A stretch of DNA of 64,000 bases. It comes from Globodera rostochiensis. Its lineage: Eukaryota; Nematoda; Chromadorea; Rhabditida; Heteroderidae. The stretch covers positions 2,990,693 through 3,054,692 of the forward strand of contig JAEVLN010000006.1 of NCBI GenBank assembly GCA_018350325.1, read 5' to 3'. This document shows, piece after piece, positions 21,215 through 31,358 of this stretch. The notes below the pieces were generated by a model. It was not told the DNA's origin, did not search any database, and saw only the letters and a program-made list of their open reading frames with translations. The position numbers and the translations under genes are program-made. Positions within the stretch are counted from its first letter, which is position 1, and every line of letters begins with the position of its first letter.

Positions 21215-23615
21215 ATGATGGAAAAAATTGCGCTATCACTTATTCTGTTTTTCATTTCCGTTCACCGGAATTCTTGTAGCGGTAACATTTTTTTTATTAA
21301 ATAATTATTTTTACTATTTTAGTTATACATTTTTAGATGCTTGGGGATACGATGACCATAACGGACCACATAAGTGGGGAAAACAGGTATTTAATGGTTG
21401 CAAAAATTAAATAATTTCTAAAATATTTCAGTGTCAATATGGCACGCGCCAATCGCCCATCGATATTCGGACATCAAATGTTAAAACAGATAAAAAAATA
21501 TTAAATACTTTCCTAAATATTTGACTAATAACATTTTGATCAAAAATAAACTATTTTAATTATTTTATTTATTAAAATAGATGTTTATTATTTAAAAATT
21601 TTAGCTTGAATTTGCTGTAATCAACGAACTCCATTTTGTCAATTACGAAATATCGGGCGCTGTCGAACTTAAAAACAACGGACACGCAGGCAAAATTGAT
21701 GAAATTAAATCTGTTCCAAAAATCTTTTAATACAAATTAGGTAATTAAAATAATTTTTTAATTTTCAAAAATTTAGTGGTGGTAAGCGGTTTTGAAAAAT
21801 GGGAGGGCAATCGACAGCGGCCATACATTTATGGGGGTGGACTGAGCGGCAAGTACACGTTGGCCCAGTTCCATTTCCATTGGACTGCTGACCATGACGA
21901 CGGCAGTGAACACACAATAAACGCGCTTCATTACCCAATGGAAGTGCAATTTTATAATGGAAAATAAAAATTTTATTTATTATTAGATAAATTCGAATTT
22001 TCTTGTTAAATTTTAATTTACGGGATATTTTTTTTGGCTTTAAAGAAAAACAGGGAAAGTGTCCAAAATGCAAAGATTACAGCAACAGAGATAAAATAAG
22101 GAAGCTCCCTGACCCTGACCCCCAGCATATTGCCCTCGAAGAACTCTGACTTTTCAAAAGTGAATTAAAAATGTTTTATTAAAATAATTTATTTATTTTT
22201 AATAAAATCACAGTATTCTCTTTAAAAATTTGAAGGTTGCCATTTTTTGTTTTCAGCGGCCCGTTTTATCATTTAAATTTCCCCAATAAGAAAATGTTTT
22301 TTTGCTGATTTGAAACAAAAAAGCCATATTTTTTATAATAAAATTTAGCTAATGAATTAAAGGGGTTTCAAAATTACATTATAAATAAATCTCTTTTTAT
22401 TAAAAATAGTTTTATCTTTTAATAAAACTCGCAGCTCCATCTTGTGCACGTCAAAGATGGGTTCACAATGCAAGAGGCGGTTGAGCAATCGGACGGTCTC
22501 GCGGTGGTCGGTGTGTTCTACCACATTGGCGACGACGGCACGTCCATGGCTAAGTTGGAAAGCGGACTGAAAAGTGTGGTGGAAAAAGGTATTAATTAAT
22601 TGATTTATATCAAAAAAAACTATAAAGTTATTTATATTATTGACAGCTTTTGAGATTGGTTATTACCAGGGCTGACTCGAAACATCTCAAAATAGGCATC
22701 TAAATAGGTGACAAAGAAGTGCCAAAATAGGCTCCAAAACCCGGCCTCATAAGCAAAAATAGTTGTGAAAAAATGAATGTAATATATGCAATAATGGCTT
22801 TAAAAAATTGTTTTTTAATTTTTAGACTTAGTTTTGTAAAATTTATATTAAAAAATTTATCGATTAAAATTGTATTTTAATTCAAACTTTTATTTCAATA
22901 TTTTAAACAGATTCTGCAACAGTGATCTCCAACTACACAGTGGGCGTGCATTTGCCATCGATTCGTGAAAATTTCTACCGTTATGCGGGTTCGTTGACCA
23001 CACCCGGCTGCAACGAGGCTGTCGTGTGGACAGTGTTGGCTGAACCGTTGCCCATTCTGATGCAACAAGTCAAATAAAAAATAAAAATGAATAAATAAAT
23101 TTTAATATTAAAATACAAACAAAAACCACAAGCAAAAATTCGGGGATCGGGGTTTTTCCACTAAAAAGTCCAAAATTTCAGTAAGTTCCGGGGTCGAAGG
23201 CGTTAAATCTCGACCAATAATGTTAGAACACCCCTATTGAAAGAATACATTTTTTAATTCCTTTAAATTGCGCATAAATAAATTTATAGCCAAAATCAGA
23301 ACATGAACACTATAAGTTATTTTTATTTATTATAATTATATATTTTTTTAACAGTTGGACCTGTTCCGCGCTGTGCAAGGGCCAAAGCCGGGCCATCCAC
23401 TCAGCGACAATGTTCGCCCGGTCCAGCCGCTGAACGGGCGCCGCGTGCAATTCCGCGCGTCGGCGCTGAACCGTCACCGTATTTGTAACATCAGCACGCC
23501 CGAACACCCGTCGCGCTGTCGTGCAGCACGTGCGGTGTTGCATGCGAGCTTGCAGTTGACTGCGACCTGCGCATTCATTTTCTTTTCTAGCGTTTTGGCG
23601 ATTCGCACATTTTGA
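21215..23615 (+). CDS. Alpha-carbonic anhydrase, secreted/membrane (8 exons, about 300 aa)
   Basis: Catalyses reversible CO2 hydration. Exons: 21215-21281, 21337-21386, 21432-21479, 21605-21689, 21777-21943, 22435-22588, 22911-23068, 23355-23615; all phases agree. A signal peptide ([19 protein letters not shown]) is followed by [13 protein letters not shown] and [11 protein letters not shown], the classic alpha-class start. The zinc ligands are present: two His in QFHFHW and the third in PMELHLVHVK, which appears only when exon 5 is ended at GAA|GTGCAA. GSEHTI (gatekeeper Glu), NNGHA (proton-shuttle His region), the SLTTPGC threonine motif and [12 protein letters not shown] are all there. Intron 4 has a GC donor. 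The last 30 residues after an Arg/Cys-rich stretch are hydrophobic ([16 protein letters not shown]), suggesting a membrane anchor or GPI signal. The final donor (GTCAAA) is weak. Confidence 0.9.
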
Positions 23616-24811
23616 TGCAGTGTGTGCGTGAGAACTCCCAAGTATTGTATAACGAATGATAATCAATTGGGCGACGATTTTTAATTTAATTTTGTCTGAA
23701 GCTTTATTTTGTGAGATGTGCACGAAAAAACATGTTTTTAGTCTAGTGGTGAAACAATTTTGGGCAAATTGGCTTTTCGTCACTATTTGAGCATTTTTTG
23801 AAACATTTTAATAAAAAGATACGAATGTCAAGATCCTTCTATCTTTTTACGCACATTCATAATTATTTTAGATTATGAGCTAATTTTTGCCACATTTTTG
23901 CCATTTTTAACAGCTATTTCGAAAAAATTTTTATCGTCGCCCTAATAATCAGCTCTCGTGATTTATTGAAAATGGTCAAAATTGTTATCGAATCAGCAGG
24001 CTAACAGGAAGTGAAGCAATTTTAGGGATCAAATTTTGTGAAAATGGGCAGCTTCAGACCTGATCATGTTAATTAGATCACTCAAAATGATTGTGCTTGT
24101 ATTTTGGACCAATTTAGGAGAGATTAATTAATATGTACGTAAATCATTCATAGTTCGATCAAAACATTTTGTTAGCACGAAAACTTTGGCTCTGATCAGG
24201 ATACCTAAATTGACGTTTTTTATGATTTTTCCTATTGCAATTGCGCACAAAAAAAGGCCGCCGGATATCCTCCACGATAATGTAAACCAAATTCTTTTCC
24301 GAAATTACGAAGAAAAATGCTTAATTTTGCGGAATTTTTGGTGAAATTTTGTACAAAAATCCAAAATTCTCCCGGTGGCGCTTATCAGCACCGCTGGGCC
24401 GCACTAAAAGCCTAAAGTTGACTAATTTCTGCTGTTTTGGGCCATTTTTCTTAATAAATTTGAGTCAAAATTCAAAAATTTCTCGGCGGCGCCTATCGGC
24501 ACCGTCGACCTTCATCCTCCCTAAAAGCTTAAAATGGGCTTATGAAGGCCGCTGAAACAAAAAATCTATCCTTCAAAATTTTAAAAATGAATAAGAATGG
24601 AGTAAAAATTCTTACATATTCATTAAATTAACTGAGCTTCATCATTATGTACAAAATATTGAAAATTCAAAAGTGAAATAATTGTTAATAATCTTTATCA
24701 ATTTAAGAAAAGATTTATTGGAAAGATTATTAAAAAAAATGATTCTGTTGCGGGCGGATCAGCCAAAGGAATAGAAAGAAACGTGAACAGATATGGTCAA
24801 ACATTGGCAAT
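23616..24811. other. Intergenic with GGCGGCGCC repeat
   Basis: 24360-24520 carries two copies of a CCGGTGGCGC / CGGCGGCGCCTATCGGCACCG word pair separated by AATTTGT-rich DNA, the same family as 18000-18125 and 53430-53560. Nothing else recognised. Confidence 0.45.
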
Positions 24812-25926
24812 TCAAATATTTCCCAAATTTGAGTTATCAATTTTTTGAATATTTGCCGCGGCATTTTCTTCAACAGAATGCCCATCAACAGAATTTGGAT
24901 GAAATTGCTGTCGTTTAAATTGTCTCTTCCAATTAATCAAAGTGGCACTTCCAATTTTCAACATTTTGGCAATGTCCGGGTCTCTAATTTTAGGATTATT
25001 GCCCTTAATTTCATAATAATTTTTCATCAATTCCTTTTGTTTGCTGTGGGGGTATTTTTGGTTTGGTTCTGCAAAAAAAATTTATATAAATAAATAATAA
25101 AATTGGGCTCGAAATACTCACTGGATTGGCCAAGTTTACGTTTCCAATTGTAAATTGTTCTATCAGTTATGCCCAACTCTTTCGCCACAGTTTTATCTAA
25201 TTCATTTTTATATGAATTTTTGAATCCGTCCCGCTTTAACTCGGCTTTTATCTGATCAAATTTCTCTGCCAAATTTTTTCGCTCATTTTTTGAATTTCTT
25301 TGATTTAAGTCTAATTCTTTTTTCCATTTATATATTTTTGAGCGACTGACTTTCAAATGTTTAGCAATTGTCTCCTCAATTTGAACCCATTCTTTTTTCG
25401 AATATTTTCTTTTTTGCTTAAATACGTCTTTAATTGCATGGAATTTGTCGATAATTATACGTTTTCGCTCATCTTCAGCAATATTTTCATTTGTTGAATT
25501 GGGCTCAATTTGTCCAGAGTGATCAGACTCTGTGATAGGAGGATTCTGATCAGTTGAATTGGGTTCAATTTGTCCAGAGTGATCAGACTCTGTGATAGGA
25601 GGATTCTGATCAGTTGAATTGGGTTCAATTTGTCCAGAGTGATCAGACTCTGTGAGAGGAGGATTCTGATCAGCTGAATTTGGTTCAATTTGTCCAAGCT
25701 GGGTGTTCTGCCGGTCGATTTGGTGATGGACATTTTGTCCAAAGTTTGTTGGCGCCGGCGTTTTCAATTCTTCGGCTTCACCTTTGTCCCACCAGCCTTC
25801 TCCGAATATTTCATCAAATGTTTTAAGTGACGCTTCCTCCAATTTTACTTTTACGGATTCGGCATTTTCCATTGAATTTGTTGCAAGGAATGCCACCACC
25901 AATATTAAAATCCAAAATTCTTCCAT
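24812..25926 (-). CDS. Secreted protein with three helix-turn-helix-like repeats (2 exons, 353 aa)
   Basis: Exon 1 is 25926-25122 and exon 2 is 25068-24812; the donor is a consensus GTGAGT and the phase fits. Residues 1-22 are a signal peptide (FWILILVVAFLATNSM). Then comes TFDEIFGEGWWDKG, a motif shared with the gene at 40099. Residues about 80-145 are 20-residue tandem repeats GQIEPNSTDQNPPITESDHS. The rest holds three related basic modules of about 45 residues, each ending in a helix-turn-helix-like signature: IAKHLKVSRSKIYKWKKEL, VAKELGITDRTIYNWKRKL and IAKMLKIGSATLINWKRQF. These resemble homeodomain-like/transposase DNA-binding helices. A signal peptide combined with DNA-binding repeats is odd; it could be a secreted nuclear effector or a domesticated transposase fragment. 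Function not known. Confidence 0.8.
25495..25690. repeat. 60-bp in-frame minisatellite within the secreted HTH gene
   Basis: Three nearly identical 60-base copies plus partial ends (landmark TTTGTCCAGAGTGATCAGACTC). Because 60 is a multiple of three, copy-number change keeps the frame open. Confidence 0.85.
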
Positions 25927-26254
25927 TTTATTTTGGTAAAAAAGAACCTCTGAATTTACATTTTAATTTTATAATTTAAATGGAAAATTCAATTGCAAAA
26001 ATTTGTAATTTCACGCAAAAATATTCTTAAATTTTAGAGAATAATAAATATTCACAAAATAAAATAAAATAACTAAAATGGTCAAGTTTTTTAGCCCAAA
26101 TAAATTGGAATCATTCAGAAAATCAATAAGGCCCAACCAAATTTCTGCCAACCCTAAAATTAAATAAAAACAAATTTTTATTTTTTGAAAAAAGCAAATC
26201 GGTTAGCTTTCGCTGGATCAAAGGTTTTGCACATTTAACTTGGCAATGGATTAA

Positions 26255-26420
26255 CTAAAAAGTCGTTTTTCCTTAATTTTCAACAATTCAACCGATTCAA
26301 AAACGTCTTTAAATTCTCATTCGTAATCAGTGCATCAAATAACATAATTTCATACATTAAAAAATAATTTTCTACCAATTTTGTCAAAAGGGTTCCCCCC
26401 CCCCTATGGGGTTTGGCCAA
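26255..26420. repeat. Uninterrupted copy of a dispersed repeat
   Basis: Contains GTCGTTTTTCCTTAATTTTC, TTTAAATTCTCATTCGTAA, GCATCAAATAACATAATTTC and TTAAAAAATAATTTTCTAC. A second copy is split by three insertions between 29235 and 31170, and this copy shows the pre-insertion sequence. Confidence 0.7.
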
Positions 26421-27000
26421 CTTTGAGGGGCTATAACTTTTTTCATAATTGCTTCCGCGCAAAAAATTTTTAGTTTCGTGCATTAGGCTTAGAGAGGAGT
26501 CAATTGGTAGGTTTGGGTCATTTCGTTTCTGGGACCTATGATCATGCCAATATTTGCATAAATTGTTTGCTAATGTTATTATTTAAAAATCTGAACTCAG
26601 AATATATTTTTTGCAAGCAACTCATTATTTTTAATATTATTTATTAATTTCTTATAAGTAGTAGTATGACGTAATCCATTTTATAGGATGTATACATTCA
26701 TATAGTCCACATAAAATAGTCGTGTCATATCGAATCATACAATACGTGTTTTATTTTAGCATTATAATGTAGAGAAGAATATTTGCCGTAATAATCATTT
26801 CATTTTTAAACATAATCATTAAATATGCATTTATTATACATTTACTTTTTATATTAAAATAAATTAATAAAATTAATAAACGAAATTTTAGGTTAATTAG
26901 AATTAAATAAAATTTGGGCAAACTAATTCTTGATAAAAATTGCATTTAAAAGTTTTTTTTCAAAACTTATTTTAATAGAAAATTTTAAACAAGAAAGACG

Positions 27001-28698
27001 ATGAAGACAAGCATGTGCCTTAAAATGCTGTGCCAACTTCTCATTATGCTAACTTTCTGTTTTTTGTTCGCAAATTCGACCGATGCATACGATTCGGACG
27101 GTCGAATTAATGGTAGCGGCTACGAGAATTTCAGTGCTGATGATTTGAGGGACATAAACGGCGGCCATGACGACGGTTTGGCATCAAATGTTTTTTTGGC
27201 ATAAAAAATATTCCATTTGCTTAACAAAATCCAAAAAATATATCTGGAAATAAATAATAGAAATAATAAAATTTTTTGGTAACCCCAAATTCTTGAGAAC
27301 CACAACTTTGACAAAATATTTGATTACGAATTGATCAAATATTTGAGTAATGTGTAGAATTTTAAGTGTTCAAAATTGCGTTTAAATACTTAAATAACTG
27401 CTAAAAATAGCTGATTTGGGTTCTCAACGATTATTTTGATTTTATTTGATTACGGTGCCAAGAATTCAATAAATTTAGAATAAGTTTTTTTTGTGAAATA
27501 CTTCTCTTCAAACACAATAAATAGAAAAAAGTCCGTAAACCAAGGATCACCAAAGAATTTATATTTTATTCAAAAATATTATCAAAATAGCAAAACCTTA
27601 TTGCTGATTTAAAAAATATTGAATTTGTTAATATTTAGCTGAACCGTCTACCTCAAATTCGCAAAACGTTGTGCCTTTTGAGCCAGAAGCTATGAGTAGC
27701 AGCAACCATGTTCAAACGCCACCTGCAACTTTACGCGATAATCAAAGCAGTAAAGATAAATTAAATATGATTAAAATTTATTATTATTTATGTCGGCGTT
27801 TTTCGAATATTAGGACTACATTTTCGAATCATCCTAATACCTATTTGAAAATATTCAAATAATATAATACAAGGATTAATTGAAAAAAAATTCTTTTTAA
27901 ACTCAGTAAATTCGAGTTTTACAAGTAAAAATTTGAAAATTCCGTTTTTCTTTATCGTTTCTATATTTTTTCTTGGAAAAAAGGATTTAAATTTCCTAGT
28001 AAATACAAATTTTACTAAAATTCAATTTTGTGAAGATATCCAAATAAACTAAACCTCGTTTTTCAAATAATACTAGGATTATTCGAATAACGCAAATATT
28101 CAAACAATACGCCGACTATACAAACTATAGATATAAATAGATTTAGTTGGGCATATTTGGGACATTTTGGTGCATATAATAGTCGTATTTCTTTAATTTT
28201 AAATAAGCCAAAAAAACAATAATTATAGCCAGCGGCACTTATTCAAACGATGAGGAGTATGCTGATGAACTAAAAAAGGCCATGAAACAATCTGAAATTG
28301 ATGAATATTTGCGGATTCAACAGCAACAAAAAATGATGGTACATAAAAATGGCAAATTATGAAAAACTATCATTTATCGCGTTTTAAATAATATGTTATT
28401 TTTTTAAAACCCTAAAAACCTTATCTTGGCTGTTTTTGGTCCCCCACCCCAACACATTTAGTTGGGTGAACCCAGAGTAAAATATAATTTTTTTTTGAAT
28501 TTTAAGAGTGAAAAAATTGAGTACACAAATTATTTAACACCCTGAACGGCACAAGAATTTAAAAAAAGAACTTACGTTTTTGCTTTTTTTGTTATCAAAT
28601 TTGTTCAAAAATATATATAAGTATACATATTTCAGCCTAAACGTGCAAGCTCAATGAAAGCTATTCATTCCCCGGATAAACAATATAAAGACCAATGA
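27001..28698 (+). CDS. Paralogue C of the secreted family, probably decaying
   Basis: Exons 27001-27175 (signal peptide, then DDLRDINGGHDDG as in A), 27639-27749, 28229-28338 and 28636-28698 join in frame and stop after about 152 residues. The stop comes from a shift within the exon: downstream, another frame (28697-28850) reads SSEPKTKSDSSKPNLSRSKSM and AHHGGTSSAKK, clearly the continuation seen in A (SRSKSMAQQGGTLSAK). The acidic modules, the Ser/Glu repeat and most of the C-terminal domain are absent. Either a truncated secreted protein is still made or this is a pseudogene; the signal-peptide exon itself is well preserved. Confidence 0.55.
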
Positions 28699-29200
28699 CA
28701 AGCATTCCAGCAGTCCTTGGAAAAAAATTGCATCGTTTGGCAAGACGTTATTGCGAAAAAGTAGTGAACCCAAAACAAAAAGCGACTCGTCGAAACCCAA
28801 CTTAAGCCGATCAAAGAGCATGGCACACCACGGCGGCACTTCATCTGCTAAAAAAGGTTGGATGTAAATAAATTGTTTCAAAAAAGTAGAAATATGGGTA
28901 CACCATCTCTTGTTCACTTTTGTTAAATTTTTTGGAAACCGGAAAATTTGAAAACTGTAAACTTTTTTTTTAGTTCCACACAAAGGGAATAAAGAAGCGA
29001 AGAAGCCGACCACATAGAAACTAGAAAGCGATCGGTCACTCCAGTCGTAGTGATCTGGGAGGACATTGAGATCCGAGACATTGTGGAAATTGGCAGGAAC
29101 GACAAACAATTTTCAAACATTTTTGGGATAAACTTTCACTCAACATTTTATGATATGAAAAATTGCATATTTTATTCTCTAGAGAAATTTTTGCATAAAT
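28699..29200 (+). pseudogene. Degenerate 3' part of paralogue C
   Basis: 28699-28850 is out of frame relative to the upstream exon. 28974-29035 resembles the start of A exon 9 (CCACACAAAGGGAAT) but reaches stops at once, and the repeat and C-terminal domain have been deleted. 29065-29190 matches the conserved 3' flank. Confidence 0.6.
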
Positions 29201-29312
29201 GTTGAACATGGGTGCCCAGAAACGAAATTTACTTAAAAGTCGTGTTTTCCTTAATTTTTAAAAATTCAACAGATTAAAAACTTTCTTTAAATTCTCATTC
29301 GTTACTTATGCA

Positions 29313-30029
29313 CACAGCGGCTCAATTTTGGGGCTCTAGTTCGGAAAAGATTTAAATTTTGTCCTAGTGGTCTGTGAGCTTTTCAACAAAAAAGGGGCAA
29401 GGGTTCAAATCCATTCAATGCAATTACTATTTTTCGATGGATTGATTCGTCAGTTCCCCAGAAAGCTAATAAAAAGTTCTATGGGTTGCATACAACTGCT
29501 GGGATGCACCCCCGGTGTTACACGTTCTCTCTCGTTACTATAGTGTGTCTAACCGTCCCTCTCACTTTTGCACACTATTTCGTCAATTTAGCATTTCTGG
29601 GCACAACCTTCTCGAGAGCTATCCAATCGCTTAGCTCTTGCTTACAAATAGATTCTACGAATCAAGGGCTTTCGAATGGTACTAAATTCGAACAATTATT
29701 CTTGCACACTAATTTTCTTTTGCCATAATATCTATAAAAAATAAAATTATGTACATTTATACCCCTATCTCATGAATGGATAGCATAATAAAATCATCCT
29801 ATAGCATTAAGCTATTCTTATTTTGTTTTCTAGGAATGTTGAAAGTTTGAAATGGATCTGAAGTATAGAACAAAAGTTATGAGTATCGGAATTCGTGATG
29901 CTTTTTTAATTGTTGAAAAAGGTGAGAGAGAACGCCAAACGAGAGAAAGTTAGAGAAAGAAAGGAAATTTGTTTAATTCTCTCGCACTCTCTATTTATTG
30001 GCACACATCTCGTTTTTTGAGCCGCTGTG
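29313..30029. mobile_element. 717-bp inverted-repeat element, CACAGCGGCTCAA termini
   Basis: Starts CACAGCGGCTCAA and ends TTGAGCCGCTGTG. It is flanked by TGCA on both sides (29309-29312 and 30030-30033), and removal restores the sequence of the uninterrupted repeat near 26328. No transposase reading frame was recognised. Confidence 0.8.
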
Positions 30030-30064
30030 TGCATCAAATAACATAATTTCAGACAATTAAAAAA

Positions 30065-31122
30065 GGTTCTTATGCGTTATGTGTCAACAAACAAAAAAAC
30101 AGGGTTTTTAATAACGAAAGAGTATTCCCTGGGGTTTTCGGGGTCGTAGAATCCGAATCTGACCTTTGTTTCGACCAATTCCGAACCCCGGGCCTGAATT
30201 CAATCCAAACAATTTTTTTTTCGCATTTTACCATTTTATCTCCGAAATGTCACTAAATTCGATGAAATTTTGCAAAACATCGTTGAATTTATGCCACCAA
30301 GCTGATATTCTTTACTCTGCATAATGCAAATCAAAAGTAAAATTTTAATAGAAAAATGTGAAAAAAAAAATTCTGTAAATTGTTCGAATTCGGGTTCGGG
30401 GTTCGAAATCGGTAGAAATAGAACTCATATTCGAATTCTACGACCCTGAAGACCTCTAGAAACACCTTTTTAAAAAACTCTTTTTTTTTTGTTGACACAT
30501 AACTAGGGCCACAAATTATATGGAAATCCATATTTTTTTTTGCGCACTCGGAACAGCGTATAAATACCATAAATAGTGTTTTTTAGCTTTGTTTGGAGCT
30601 TCTAGAGCTCATTTTACAATCCATATTTTCCATATTTTTTAATATTTCGCGTTTTTTATCCATATTTCGCCATTTTTCAAAAATTCCTTAACAAAAATGC
30701 AATAAAAACGAAAAATACACCCTTAAAGATCGGCTTTTTCAAATTTTTCAAAAAATACACCCCCTAAGGATCGACTTTTTAAAAAATTTTCAAAAAATAC
30801 ACCCCTAAAAATTGACTTTTCGACTTAAAATTCTGCCACCAAAAAATGAAAATTTTTAAAATTCTGCTTATTTTCAAAAAATTTTTTCTGAAATGCATTT
30901 AATTTACGTATAAAAATTTTAATTTCTCTTATTACATTCAATTAGAAAAAACTTGCCCATTTTTGCTATATTTGAAAAAAAAATTCTCCATATTTCGTCC
31001 ATATTTTGCAATTTTTGTTCAATTTGGTCCATATTTTGCAATTTTTTATCCATATTTTATGGCCATATTTCGAGATTTTTTGTCCATATAATTTGTGGCC
31101 CTACACATAACGCATAAGAACC
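30065..31122. mobile_element. Inverted-repeat element GGTTCTTATGCG, itself split by a MITE
   Basis: The left end GGTTCTTATGCGTTATGTGT pairs with ACACATAACGCATAAGAACC at the right. The 8-base direct repeat TTAAAAAA flanks it (30057-30064 and 31123-31130). Without the nested element the length is about 450 bases. The interior contains GGGGTCGTAGAATCCGAAT and its partial complement. Confidence 0.8.
30504..31103. mobile_element. 600-bp hAT-like MITE, TAGGGCCACAAATTATATGG termini
   Basis: Perfect inverted terminal sequence of about 20 bases and a perfect 8-base target duplication cacataac at 30496-30503 and 31104-31111. The duplication lies inside the right inverted repeat of the element at 30065, proving the order of insertion. 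The core is made of CCATATTT and AAAAAATACACCCCTAA words. Single termini of this family also occur at 8779 and 15243. Confidence 0.9.
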
Positions 31123-31358
31123 TTAAAAAATAATTTTCTACAAATTTTGACCAAAAAGGGTCCGTCTCATTCATTATTTGTTCTATGAAAGTTTGAGTCT
31201 TCGTTCTTTGCATTAGTCCGCAGTTTTATTGATTCACTTTTTCTCTCACTCTCTTCACAAGTAATGTAAAGCAAAACAAAAATGAACAAATAGGTCATCA
31301 ACATAACTTTTATTACTATTTTTTTAGCTAACAAAATTAATAAACTTTTACATAAAAA

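Noticed and set aside
25455..25742. Second minus-strand frame with DKLNPIQLIRILLSQSLIT repeats
   Set aside because: It is the alternative frame of the 60-bp coding minisatellite; the frame with signal peptide and HTH modules is the real one.
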